From Brachypterus glaber (lineage: Eukaryota > Arthropoda > Insecta > Coleoptera > Kateretidae), in NCBI GenBank assembly GCA_958510825.1, contig OY294046.1, positions 434,001 to 498,000 on the forward strand: a DNA stretch of 64,000 nucleotides. Direction: 5' to 3'. Every line of letters starts with the position of its first letter. Position 1 is the first letter of the stretch. Made by a program: the position numbers and the translations under genes. Below are positions 34,792-46,596 of this stretch, one piece after another. The notes beneath the pieces were generated by a model. The model had not been told where the DNA came from and ran no database searches. It saw only the letters and a list, made by a program, of their open reading frames with translations.

Positions 34792-34860
34792 AACGTTACA
34801 GGGGAGGGGGTGGGGGTCCAAAATGATCAAATTTGCGTTACGTAATACTTGAAGGTTCCC
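34792..34860 (-). repeat. Harbinger-like MITE, half element
   Basis: CGTTACAGGGGAGGGGGTGG through GCGTTACGTAATACTTGAAG and GTTCCC: one arm of the palindrome only. Confidence 0.75.
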
Positions 34861-35109
34861 TTAAAAGACATGTATATTACAGATCTTTAACCAGCGAAAT
34901 CCTAAACCTAGAGGTTTTTGAGACAATGCTTGGCATTTCTTCAGGAGGGCCCTTCTTCACACCGTTAATATAATTCTCACCAAAATAGCCTATGCCTATA
35001 AAAATTAACACGCTGTTTCCAAATCTGTTTACAAACTTTTTATATCTCTGGCCGTTTTAGAGAAAACGGCATGGAATTTACAAGGCGATATGTTATGATT
35101 CACTAGAAT

Positions 35110-35450
35110 ACACGAGACTATAATGCTTTCCCATTTTGAAAATAATCAAAATTTCGGGATGCCTTGTATTGGTATAAAAATTTTCAAACATTTTTTTTTG
35201 CGTATTTTTGCGTTTTATGACGTTTTATGTCGACATAAATCAATTTCGAGCAAAAAAAAATGTCAGGCGATCCGTCGGTCGGTCGATCGGTCGTTCTGTC
35301 TGGGAAATTATGTAAGCACGATAACTTAAGAACGCTTTAAGCTAGAGACTTCAAATTTAGCTTACAGGTTGTTACCAAAAGTTCTCATTTAGGATTGTTT
35401 TTGTTGAACATTGGGGTGGGACAAGGGGGCAAATGGGGAAAATATATATT
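35110..35450 (+). repeat. Dispersed repeat W, copy 1
   Basis: Includes TTTTATGTCGACATAAATCA (a palindromic centre), a CGGTCGGTCGATCGGTCG tract at about 35268-35292 and ACGATAACTTAAGAACGC. Related segments lie at 51480-51660, 53712-53800 and, inverted, 61762-62000. Class unknown. Confidence 0.55.
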
Positions 35451-35549
35451 GGGTGTTTTTGAGGTTGCTGAAAGTAAACCTGATAATAAAAAAATCCATT
35501 TCACGTGCGGAAAAATGGCAAAGCTCTTTTACTGGGCAGTGAATTTTTG

Positions 35550-35900
35550 TTATGTATTACTGTGTACTGAAAATTAATTTGACAGTGAAAAAGCTTGCTG
35601 ATTTTTTTTTTCAAAAAACTGCAACAAAAAATATATTGGACGAACCTGCTTGAGATCTTCAAAGTTTCCTAGTACCTGAACTATTGAATTTTAGAAGTTG
35701 TACCCTAAGGGAACGTTCAAGTATTACGTAACGCACATTTTGATCATTTTGGACCCCAACCACCCCCTGTAACGCTATTTTCCTATGCCATTAACATGGA
35801 TTTAACTCCAAAATAACCCCCAGCCCCCCTAGGAGCGTTACGTAATACTTGAACGTTCCCTAAGACACTTTTGCCAGAAAGACGCGAACTATAACATGAA
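35550..35900. repeat. Dispersed repeat X, with a MITE inserted
   Basis: The words TTGACAGTGAAAA, CTGCTTGAGATC and CCTGAACTATTGAATTTTAG match parts of the TIR element at 62877-63715. The Harbinger-like MITE lies within it. Confidence 0.55.
35706..35873. mobile_element. Harbinger-like palindromic MITE, copy 2, TAA TSD
   Basis: The element spans 35709-35870, starting GGGAACGTTCAAGTATTACG and ending with its exact reverse. TAA flanks it on both sides (35706-35708 and 35871-35873). A 3-bp TWA duplication fits PIF/Harbinger, which is an inference without a transposase. Confidence 0.82.
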
Positions 35901-35968
35901 AAAGTCGTTTCAGTCAGCACTTTACTTTGAAAATCAAGAAAACCGCGAAAAATTTTGCACCCAAAAAT

Positions 35969-36004
35969 AGAATAGAATAGAATAGAATAGAATAGAATAG
36001 AATA
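35969..36004 (+). repeat. (AATAG)7 microsatellite
   Basis: Seven uninterrupted AATAG units. Confidence 0.95.
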
Positions 36005-36346
36005 GTAACTAAACTTTTTTGTGGCCGGTGTTGTTATTTGCACGACATTTCCTTTATTTGGCCTCTGGTGTCTTGATAATAGCATGTTTATGCTTGTAAA
36101 CTTAATGACTACCTATTTTAACTAAATATCACTTGCACCTATCGGAAGGTAATAATTAAAATTGGCATAAACGTTATAATAAAACTTGTGTATTTTGTGT
36201 TAAATACTGTATTTAAATCTTAAATGACCTTTTCTATTGATTTAAACAAACTATAGGCGCATCTTTCATACATTTAGCTCGGCAGAACAATGTACAGTTT
36301 GTGTTCAAAAAAATCGGCAAAGAGTTATTTTCTTTAAAAAAAAATA
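36005..36346. other. Unassigned AT-rich stretch
   Basis: Nothing recognisable. Confidence 0.45.
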
Positions 36347-36618
36347 TTTATCCAATACATACAGATAATAAGACAATCACCAGCTTTATTTTAAATAGAT
36401 AAACTCAATAATAACCCCCGCGTGGCTTTTACTTTATTGAGTGGATAATTATTTATTTTACCCACTCAACTGTCACTTGTCCAATTATTTTCTTGTAAAT
36501 GTCATTAAAATTTTTAATAAAAATATGGATTCCTAAGCTATTTATTGGATAAAACCTTGTATAGCACTCATGGGTAAACCTCTACTTACTTTACCCACTA
36601 GTACCATAAATAACTATT
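36347..36618 (+). mobile_element. HINE-A copy 6, hairpin deleted
   Basis: 5' tip, body and internal partner are present. The 3' palindrome is almost entirely lost (GGGTAAACCTCTACTTACTT), yet the terminal ACTAGTACCATAAATAACTA is intact. Confidence 0.8.
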
Positions 36619-37744
36619 TTTTTAATTAGAAATTTACCTAAGTATAGTTCTCCGCATGAAAGAAAGTTTCCGACGGAAGGGGGAGGAATCATTCGCGCTC
36701 TCTTATTTCCGTCAAGAGCGTTATAAGGCGTGCGTGCCTACATCGGGCCTCCCACTTGCACACACATTCCAAACATATTTCCCGTAGCCTCAGATCCGTG
36801 CGTCAAACTATAATAATCACATAAGTGAAGCAAAAAAAAATGTAAAAGTCTTTCTCTTAAGTTTTTTTAGCAGCAAACATTTTTAGAAGTGCTCAATAAA
36901 CTTTTAAATTTTTTTAAGTTAAAAATCTTATGGAAGCATTTTTTAAAAATTAGCTAAGTATCACGTTATTCACAGTCAAAAGGTTGCATGCTAAAAATTT
37001 TAGACGTAATTTGTTTTTAAAAGCAAATTATTTTTAGAAGCAAAGAATTTTTAGAAGCAAATATTTATAGAAGCAATATTATTTAAAATCCTTTTGTTTT
37101 TCTTATTATTATTGTTTTAACAAAATAAAATATGAAGTCAAAACCTTTTAAACAAACAATTTTATAAAAAAAAAATACCCTGTCACCTTTTTTAAGAGTA
37201 TTTAGAGGTATCAAAAATAAGCTAATATCAAGGTATTCAAAGAAGCAATATTTTTTTAAATCTTGTTGTTTTTCTTATTATTGTTTTAACGAAAAAAATT
37301 GAAGCACAAGTCAAGCAATTTTAAAAACATAACACTTTTTAGAAGAAAAATTGTTTTAGAAAAAAGTTGTTGCATTTTTGTACCTTTTTCTTTAAAGTTA
37401 TTCATTTGTTTGGTTAAAAACTAGCTACGTATCACGGAGTTCAGAATCGTGCACAATCTTTGACGGTCAAGTGATTGTAATAATTCCGATAAATTATGAG
37501 AATTTTATGTAAAAACACCTTGACCTAAACTTAATAACACTGAAGATGAGTCTACTTCATGGATGCATATCTTACACACGGATAGGAATACTGTTGTCAA
37601 CAAAATAAATAATTTTCGTTTCTAAAATACGCCTTGGGTTTGATCAAATACGTGAAAACTCGACCAAAAAGGAGGGTCTGATTTTGTGTGTGTGAAGAAA
37701 ATGGCGGATCCAATATAGCGGACATAAATGTCAAAAGTTTAAAA
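36619..37744. other. Mostly unassigned, AT-rich
   Basis: Irregular repeats of TTTTTAGAAGCAA-like words occur at 36880-37380. CGGATCCAATATAGCGGAC near 37705 echoes the motif at the window start. No gene is seen. Confidence 0.45.
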
Positions 37745-38239
37745 AATAGTATATTAAAGAACTAGTTTCATAACATACGTTTTTAGCGCACGAGTACTAG
37801 TTTAGAAAACTCACCGCAAGCGGCTCGTTTTCTAAACTTGTACTCGTGCGCTAAAAACGTGTTATAAAACGAGTGCTTTATACAATTTTTTCTATTTTGC
37901 TCTAAAATTTAAAAAAACACATTTAAATTGATGACTAATTTAGGGATTTTTGTTTTGGATTGGCATTACAGTTTACACCATGTTTAAAATTCTAAGAACA
38001 AATAATATTTTGATATATTTTATAGTCATCTCTTTTTTACTGCAATTAACCAAGCCACAATTTTAACATGGTAAAAATAACCTAAACACAAAATTTTGTA
38101 GAAAATTCAACTTTAAAGCGACATTGACATTTGCACGGAAAACGTTAAGCGATAGGCCAGGTCTGACCTCTTATGGGCCTATAAGAACACGCAAAATGCT
38201 TGTGATTATGAGCTTATAAGAGTCGCAAAATAGAAAAAT
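37745..38239 (-). mobile_element. HINE-C copy 4, near complete
   Basis: Ends AATAGTATATTAAAG and CGCAAAATAGAAAAATA. The 3' palindrome is intact with centre CGCAAGCGG. A short deletion lies in the body around GGTCTGACCTC. Confidence 0.82.
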
Positions 38240-38726
38240 ATATTTAAAATTATGAATATGGAACTTTTGAGGTGACTGATTACAAAAATAATAATATTTT
38301 TTTTTATTAGCGGATAAAATATGGCGGACATAAATATGAAAAGTTTACAAATGTTTATTTAAAATTATGAATTTGAGTATTTTTTTTCTTTTTCGCGGAG
38401 TATTATTATTTTTTCTGTGTGTGTAGTTACTGTTTTCATACCCTTTTATATTTACAGTAATTTTCAATTTTCCAGAATGGTTCTAATATATAATAGTTCG
38501 TGTAAATTACATTTAATTTGAAGTTTACTCATAAATTATTTATTTATTTAGTTTTACAAGGTGGACAACAATTTTGATTTTACATTTTTAATTAAATTTA
38601 TTTTTGGAATTTAACACTGACCTACCTTTTTTATGGAAACTGTATGTACACAAAGCATAACATATTTTTTATTTGATTGTATCTAAAAGCGCTACGTTTG
38701 TATAATAAATCGGTACAGAATTTTTA
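38240..38726. other. Unassigned AT-rich stretch
   Basis: A fragment of the ATGGCGGACATAAAT motif occurs near 38320. Otherwise nothing. Confidence 0.45.
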
Positions 38727-41700
38727 TTTTTCTACGACTGCTTTAGAATGTAAGCAAATACACACACTTTTCAAACACAGAATGAATCCATTCTAGCTCT
38801 AGATACGGTATGAATATTCCGTATCAAGTTTTAGAATGAGCACATGTAGTGCCATCTCTTGTTTATAAAAGTAAAGAAAGTAGCAAAATTAGAAAAAATA
38901 TACATATTTTACCATGAAATATTGAATAATTTAGTGCAATTTAAAGTTTTGCCTTAAAATTACATAAAGTTTATTAGTTTTTCTTAATATTTGACCAGTT
39001 TCTTATTAATTTAGTTCAAAAAATTAAAACTGCTCACTGCTCACAACAATCTGACATAACCTTCACTTTTTGCATTATTATTTGTAAATATGTGCTAAAA
39101 TTAAATAAAAATCTTTTTTAAGTACTGATTTGATAAAATTATTAAATAACATTAATTGCTTTATTTAAAAATATGTGTTTTGTTGCATTTACAATGTCGA
39201 GTCACAAAAAACATTGTTTTTAACCTTGTCCGCAGTTTAAAGCCATACAGTGTTTCATATTTGCAGTCTAAGAAAAAGTATAGTCTACAACACGTATGGA
39301 ATAGTCATTCCGCGCTCGCGGGACCGTCATACTCGCCTGCCGGCTCGTATGACAAACTTTCCACTAGCGCGGAATATTTTCTATTCCATACTAGTTATAG
39401 AATATACTATTTCGTACGACCTAGTGTACACGAAATAAAAAAAATGCATGTTTACTGTATATTCTCGTTAGGATATTCTTCTGTCGCACGAGTACATAGT
39501 GCATATTTGATTGTATCTAAAAGAGAGATGCAGCATTTGCCTGAAAATTTAGACCAATCGGAAAATTATTTACAAATCTGCCTGAGATGTCAAAAATGTT
39601 ACTTTGTGACAACTTGTATAATATAATTTGTAATTTTTTTGCACGAAATAATTTCTTAGGAATGTCGATGAAAAATACGCATTAAAGAAACCCATAAACG
39701 GAGCCCGATAAATCTTACAGAATGATTTCTCCGAATTGTTGAAAAAAATAAATCAAAACTAACTTTTGACTATATTTTTGATCATAACTTTCTGAGCTAA
39801 GAAGCTCCACTGGACTTCTCTAATACCTAGGTGTCATAATATGACACCATAAAGGAGTGCACCATTAATATCAACCGTACTTTTCTAGTGTGTTATGCTA
39901 AAAAAATTTATAATGGCTTTTGAGGTTAGATTATTATCTGTCAAGCTACTGACATTAAATAAATTGTGTATTGTACATACATACATACAAAGATGTCTTA
40001 CTTTCGATACATGCGTATAAAATTGACTCCTTTCTCTGAAAAAAAATGAGTACGGAACGAGTATACTTTTGAAATTGGCCATTTAAAAAAATATATTTTT
40101 TCTACGACTGCTTTAGAATGTAAGCAAATACACACACTTTTCAAACAGAATGAATTCATTCTAGCTCTAGATAAGGTATGAATATTCCGCATCAAGTATT
40201 AGAATGAGCACCTGTAGTGCCATCTCTTGTTTATAAAAGTAAAGAAAACTGTAGCAAAATTAGCAAAAATATATATATATTTTACCATGAAATATTGAAT
40301 AATTTAATGCAATTTAAAGTTTTGCGTTAAAATTACATAAAGTTTGTCAGTTTTTCTTAATATTTGACCAGTTTTTTATCAATTTAGTTCAAAAAATTAA
40401 AACTGCTCCATCTACTGTTAAATATTTAAACCTGATATCTGTTACAACAATCTGACATAACCTTCACTTTTTGCATTATTATTTGTAAATATGTGCTAAA
40501 ATTAAATAAAAATCTTTTTTAAGTACTGAATTGATAAAATTATTAAATAACATTAATTGCTTTATTTAAAAATATGTGTTTTGTTGCATTTGCAATGTCG
40601 AGTCACAAAAAACATTGTATTTAACCTTGTCCGTTTAAAGCCATACAGTGTTTCATATTTGCAGTCGAAGAAAAAGTATAGTCTACAACACGTATGGAAT
40701 AGTCATTCCGCGCTCGCGGGACCGTCATACTCGCCTGCCGGCTCGTATGACAAACTTTCCACTAGCGCGGAATATTGTCTATTCCATACTAGTTATAGAA
40801 TATACTATTTCGTACGACCTAGTGTACACGAAATAAAAAAAATGCATGTTTACTGTATATTCTCGTTAGGATATTCTTCTGTCGCACGAGTACATAGTGC
40901 ATATTTGATTGTATCTAAAAGAGAGATGCAGCATTTGCCTGAAAATTTAGACCAATCGGAAAATTATTTACAAATCTGCCTGAGATGTCAAAAATGTTAC
41001 TTTGTGACAACTTGTATAATATAATTTGTAATTTTTTTGCACGAAATAATTTCTTAGGAATGTCGATGAAAAATCGCATTAAAGAAACCCATAAACGGAG
41101 CCCGATAAATCTTACAGAATGATTTCTCCGAATTGTTGAAAAAAATAAATCAAAACTAACTTTTGACGATATTTTTGATCATAACTTTCTGAGCTAAGAA
41201 GCTCCACTGGACTTCTCTAATACCTAGGTGTCATAATATGACACCATAAAGGAGTGCACCATTAATATCAACCGTACTTTTCTAGTGTGTTATGCTAAAA
41301 GAATTTATAATGGCTTTTGAGGTTAGATTATTATCTGTCAAGCTACTGACATTAAATAAATTGTGTATTGTACATACATACATACAAAGATGTCTTACTT
41401 TCGATACATGCGTATAAAATTGACTCCTTTCTCTGAAAAAAAATGAGTACGGAACGAGTATACTTTTGAAATTGGCCATTTAAAAAAATATATTTTTTCT
41501 ACGACTGCTTTAGAATGTAAGCAAATACACACACTTTTCAAACAGAATGAATTCATTCTAGCTCTAGATAAGGTATGAATATTCCGTATCAAGTATTAGA
41601 ATGAGCACCTGTAGTGTTTATAAAAGTAAAGAAAACTGTAGCAAAATTAGCAAAAATATATATATTTTACCATGAAATATTGAATAATTTAATGCAATTT

Positions 41701-42134
41701 AAAGTTTTGCGTTAAAATTACATAAAGTTTATTAGTTTTTCTTAATATTTGACCAGTTTTTTTCCAATTTAGTTCAAACAATAAAAACTGCTCCATCTAT
41801 TGTTTAATTTGTAAATATGTGCTAAAATTAAATAAAAATCTTTTTTAAGTACTGAATTGATAAAATTATTAAATAACATTAATTGCTTTATTTAAAAATA
41901 TGTGTTTTGTTGCATTTGCAATGTCGAGTCACAAAAAACATTGTATTTAACCTTGTCCGTTTAAAGCCATACAGTGTTTCATATTTGCAGTCGAAGAAAA
42001 AGTATAGTCTACAACACGTATGGAATAGTCATTCCGCGCTCGCGCGACCGTCAAACTCACCTACCGGCTCGTATGACAAATTTTCCGCTCGCGCGGAATA
42101 TAGTCTATTCCATACTAGTTACAGAATATACTAT
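38727..42134 (+). mobile_element. HINE-B tandem array: element-spacer-element-spacer-element
   Basis: Three HINE-B copies in the same orientation (38727-39411, 40097-40808, 41493-42134) are separated by two nearly identical ~690-bp spacers (39412-40096 and 40809-41492). The repeat period is about 1370-1397 bp. The spacers contain ACCTAGGTGTCATAATATGA hairpin sequence and a CATACATACA run. The third element is followed by different sequence. Open frames of 156 and 155 codons run from element into spacer in units 1 and 2. They reflect the duplication, not a gene. Confidence 0.85.
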
Positions 42135-42381
42135 TCTTTTACTGAAAAAATTTATTATTATGAAAAATAAAGCTATAATTTAATAGCTAACTTATCATTA
42201 TAAATTTGAAAGACTACATATTTTCACGTCGCCAATACATTAAAACATTATAACCTATTATTATAAAATTATCTAAATCCAATAGAGAAATTAAATATGA
42301 AAAAATATTTCCTATAATAAGTAGTAAATGTGGACCCCGCCAGAAAAGGGCCCATATTGCCGCTTACAGATTACGAGATAT

Positions 42382-42851
42382 AATAGTATAGTACTAGTTT
42401 CATAACACCCGTTTTTACTACTACTAATACTAGTGCGCTAAAAAAAGTGTTATAAAACGAGTGCTTTATACTATTTTTTTCTATTTTGCTCTAAAATTTA
42501 AAAACACATTTAAATTGATGACCGATTTAGGGATTTTTGTTGGGTTGGCATTACAATTTTCGATATGTTTGACATTCATAGAACAAACGATATTTTGATA
42601 TCTTTTATAGTCAGCTCTTCTCTTTTTCACTGCAAGTAACCAAGTCACAATTTTAGCACGGTAAAAATTAACTTAAAACACAATTTCGTAGAAAACCAAG
42701 GTTAAAAGCGGTGTTGAAATTTGCACGAAAAACGCCAAGCGATTGCCAACACAAAAGAAAAAAAAAGTATCATACAAACCACTTATAGGCCTATAAGAAC
42801 ACGCAAAATGCATGTGATTATGAGCTTATAAGAGTCGCAAAATAGAAAAAC
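42382..42851 (-). mobile_element. HINE-C copy 5
   Basis: The 3' terminus is altered (AATAGTATAGTACTAGTT) and the palindrome is shortened to about 60 bp. The 5' end GCAAAATAGAAAAA is intact. Confidence 0.78.
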
Positions 42852-43033
42852 GGTTAGTATTCACTACTGGTAATGAATTCTCAGTGTGTCAAAATTGACC
42901 ATTTTTAATTTTTTGCGTATTATAGGTAATATTATGATAATCGGGTTAATAGTTAATAGTTTAATATTTCCCTGTATGACCCAGATAACTGGGTATAGGG
43001 TTGTTAAAATGAAGTTACAATAATATATAATAA

Positions 43034-43070
43034 ATAAACATACATACATACATACATACATACATACATA
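43034..43070 (+). repeat. (CATA)n microsatellite
   Basis: About eight CATA units. A short minus-strand frame at 42864-43103 reads through it. Confidence 0.95.
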
Positions 43071-43145
43071 GTTTTTATACATTATCGTTAAGATATTCTT
43101 CAATAGAATAGTACGCCTTAGAGATAAGTAGCTCTTTAAGATGTA

Positions 43146-43638
43146 TTTTTCTATTTTGCGACTCTTATAAGCTCATAATTATACGCATTTTGCGTGTTCT
43201 TATAGGCCCATAAGAGGTCTGTACTTTTTGTTCTTTTGGGTTGGCAACAGACCTGGCCTATCGCTTGACGTTTTCCGTGCAAATGTCAATGTCGCTTTAA
43301 AGTTGAATTTTCTACAAAATTTTGTGTTTTTTACCATGTTAAAATTGTGGCTTGGTTAATTGCAGTAAAAAAGAAAAGAGATGACTATAAAATATATCAA
43401 AATATCATTTGTTCTTAGAATTTTAAACATGGTGTAAACTGTAATGCCAATCCAAAAATCCCTAAATCAGTCATCAATTTAAATGTAAGTTTTTTTTAAT
43501 TTTAGAGCAAACTAGAAAAAATTGTATAAAGCACACATTTCATTACACGTTTTTAGCGCACGAGTACAAGTTGCCGCTTGCCGCTTGCGGCGAGTTTTCT
43601 AAAGTATGTTATGAAACTAGTACTTTAATATACTATAA
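43146..43638 (+). mobile_element. HINE-C copy 6
   Basis: 5' end TTTTTCTATTTTGCGACTC. The body is closest to copies 3 and 4. The palindrome is partly scrambled (GCCGCTTGCCGCTTGCGGCG). The 3' end ACTTTAATATACTATA leads directly into a 29-bp tandem repeat. Confidence 0.8.
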
Positions 43639-43720
43639 TAGAGTCCATGTTACTTAATATACTATAATAGAGTCCATGTTACTTAATATACTATAATAGA
43701 GTCCATGTTACTTAATATAC
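43622..43720 (+). repeat. 29-bp tandem repeat at a HINE-C 3' end
   Basis: About three units of TACTTAATATACTATAATAG followed by AGTCCATGT, starting at the element terminus. Each unit contains the last ~15 nt of the element plus about 14 nt of flank. Confidence 0.85.
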
Positions 43721-43845
43721 CAGGTAATTTATTTACAATTTTGACTGTCATAAAATACGGGCTTTTTTCGTAAAATGTGGTGCTGTGGTGAGGGGTAGGT
43801 AACTTATTTTTATGTCTAGTTTGCATTCCTTTATTTATTTCTGAG

Positions 43846-44118
43846 TTTCTAGTAACGAACTAATAACTCTTCTTTCTAGAATAGGCATTTCATTTGTAAA
43901 AACTGACAAAAACGTAGCCAACATATACATTCGTCTGTCTTACTCGCACAGCTTTGTTCTAACAGAGACAACAATAACAGTTACTGGTAATTGTTATTGT
44001 TCAGGCCTGAATATACCTACTATTTGTTAACAAACAAACCGAGATGCTGGCGATACTTTATATTAACGGTATGCGTATTCTAGAGAGAAGAGTTGTTAGT
44101 TGGTTGGTTCCTAGTAAA
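43846..44118. mobile_element. MITE with TTTCTAGTAACGAAC arms
   Basis: The left arm 43846-43887 pairs with 44072-44118, including CTCTTCTTTCTAGAATAGGC against GCGTATTCTAGAGAGAAGAG. The loop contains AACAATAACAGTTACTGGTA. Non-coding. Confidence 0.65.
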
Positions 44119-44234
44119 GAGATGTTTATTCGCATGCCAAAAGGTAAAGATATTATTGAGTAGATGCGCATCTACTCAATTATCATATTATAATATGAAC
44201 AAATTAAGAGCGCTCTATCCGCTGGAACGATATC

Positions 44235-44278
44235 TGCAACGTTTTACCCAGTTCCATGGAACTGGATAAAACGTTGCA
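44235..44278. repeat. 44-nt near-perfect palindrome
   Basis: TGCAACGTTTTACCCAGTTC is followed by CATGG and the reverse complement. One mismatched pair in 22 and essentially no loop. Confidence 0.85.
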
Positions 44279-45288
44279 TATTAGATACAAACATGACATT
44301 TGACATCCGCATAAGGCATAATAAAATAGGTGCTTTTTAGTAAATATTATTATGTTTTTTGCTTTTTTTTATTTTTTATCTAGAATTACCCTTTAAGATT
44401 TGTCTACCTAAATGATACTTGTTTACTCTGAGAAAAATTTGTCTACCCTAATAAACTCATAATAATAATGATTATTATTATTAAAATCTTTGAAATTAAA
44501 ATACATGTTGATGTGAAAGAACTACCGCTCGGTCGAGACGCTTGTTGTATCTAACAAACGTTGCCTTTCTAACCTTTAACCCATTCACAGTTGGCTATGA
44601 CTACGTGCGACTGAGAACCATCATAAACATGCCGCAGAAGAATCTTGGAAGATACAATATACTACCATCATGGTACTGTGTCGTTTGATGAAAGCGAAAG
44701 ATGAGCCAACTTTCCCCTTCATTTGTTTCTACTAACTAAATATTATTAGATTTTTTCGTATGCGTCTTTTATATAATACTAGCCTGTTTTTTAACAGGCA
44801 AGCTTATATTTAAGCCCAGGGGCAGTTTTCATTGGTGGCGCCTTCACCAATTTTGTAAATAATTTCTAATTTTTTTGTCCCCTTAAAAAAAAAGGGGTTT
44901 CAGACTTTTCTTATCAGAAAACCCCTGTTTTTAACGCGAAAGCCAGGTTTTATATTTGCAGTTGTTTAGAAAGTATGAAAAAACTTCTGGAAGGACAGAC
45001 AGACAGATTTGTTACATCGCATGCTTTCCCATTTAAAATAATTTAAAAATAGGGAAAACCTTTTAGGCTTATGAAATTTTAATTTTCTTTATTTTTACGT
45101 TTTGTGAGGTTTTATACTAATTGCCTGTAAATAAGTTGTGTTCATCGACCAATAATTTCTGTTATATTATACCTTATATTATAAATAAAAGCCATTGAAA
45201 TACAAATAAAACATGTAATTTTCCGTCAAAAAGTATTCAATAAAAAGCTAATGTTCGATTCTCAAAACATTGCTTTGTAGACAATTAT
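44279..45288. other. Unassigned stretch
   Basis: Somewhat less AT-rich at 44510-44720, but no domain, motif or repeat partner is recognised. A GACAGACAGACAG run lies near 44995. Confidence 0.45.
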
Positions 45289-45507
45289 TTATGAAGCTGA
45301 AGTTTGCAACGTTTTTTTGCATCGAAATATCAATTAGCACTTTTTTCATAACACGTTTTTAGCGTACTAGTACTTTAGAAAACTCGCCGCAAGCGGCTTT
45401 TTCTAAACTTGTACTCGTGCGCTGAAAACGTATGTTATAAAACTAGTACTTTAATGTACTATTTGAATTTTCGTTGCAAAAAAACGTTGCAAACTTCAGC
45501 TTCATAA
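45289..45507. mobile_element. TIR element whose loop is a HINE-C hairpin
   Basis: Near-perfect ~39-bp inverted repeats: TTATGAAGCTGAAGTTTGCA and its reverse, each continuing through ACGTTTTTTTGCA. Between them (45345-45468) is only the HINE-C palindrome and terminus (AACACGTTTTTAGCG through AAACTAGTACTTTAATG). No HINE body is present. Confidence 0.75.
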
Positions 45508-45604
45508 TGAAAAAGCTTAAAAATTACAAATATGAAATATTGACTTTTATTATCTATTTAAAATAATCATGTTACTAACCGTCAAGTCAGTTTAATGCAG
45601 AGCT

Positions 45605-46250
45605 GGCAGGCGAGTATGACGGTCCCGCGAGCGCGGAATGACTATTCCATACGTGTTGTAGACTGTACTTTTTCTTCGACTGCAAATATGAAACACTGTA
45701 TGGCTTTAAACTGCGGACAAGGTTAAAAACAATGTTTTTTGTGACTCGACATTGTAAATGCAACAAAACACATATTTTTAAATAAAGCAGTTAATGTTAT
45801 TTAATAATTTTATCAAATCAGTACTTAAAAAAGATTTTTATTTTATTTCAGCACATATTTACAAATTATAATGCAAAAATTGAAGGTTATGTCAGATTGT
45901 TGTGACATATATCAGGTTTAAATATTTAACAATAGATGGAGCAGTTTTAATTTTTTGAAGTAAATTGATAAAAAACTGGTCAAATATTAAGAAAATCTAA
46001 TAAACTTTATGTAATTTTAACTCAAAACTTTAAATTGCATTAAATTATTCAATATTTCATGGTAAAATATATATATTTTTGCTAATTTTGCTACAGTTTT
46101 CTTTACTTTTATAAACAATAAATGGCACTACATGCGCTCATTCTATCACTTGATACGGAATATTCATACCGTATCTAGAGCTAGAATGGATTCATTCTGT
46201 GTTTGAACAGAGTGTGTATTTGCTTACATTCTAAAGCAGTCGTAGAAAAA
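45605..46250 (-). mobile_element. HINE-B copy, 3'-truncated
   Basis: Minus strand. It starts within the palindrome (GGCAGGCGAGTATGACGGTC) and runs to GCAGTCGTAGAAAAA at 46250. Same truncation side as the copy at 14994. Confidence 0.82.
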
Positions 46251-46596
46251 ATAAATTAAAATGTTGCGAAAGAATGAGGAAGCATTTTATCTTGCATATA
46301 TGCATATGTATCTTATGACATCTTAATAAGATAATGCTGTAGCATGTTTTCTTTAATTTAGAGTCGTATGTGTGCATGTATTATTTGATTTTGAATATGT
46401 ATGATTTTTGAGATACGTCAATAACAATGTAATAACACAATACATGATTTCTATGAGTTATAGACAATACCTTTAATTAAACGATTGTTTTAAGATCTTC
46501 AATAAGACAATGTTCACAATTAAGTATATAGCAATATCAACAATATTTATTTAACATTTCGTATGTCGTAAAAAGGGCGTTATTAGGGCATACTGC
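46251..46596. other. Unassigned AT-rich stretch
   Basis: Nothing recognisable. Confidence 0.45.

Noticed and set aside
34925..34965. Hammerhead-like CTGAAGA with an AATGC/GCATT stem on the minus strand
   Set aside because: The position that must be GAAA reads GTCT.
39156..41024. Two similar 155-156-codon open frames as a conserved protein pair
   Set aside because: They exist because the element plus spacer is tandemly duplicated. The frames cross the element boundary, have no start context or domain, and a shorter version at 41883 diverges where the spacer is absent.
38727..42134. CRISPR array
   Set aside because: Repeats are about 700 bp and spacers nearly identical, in a eukaryotic transposon context. 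No CRISPR-like array occurs anywhere in the window.
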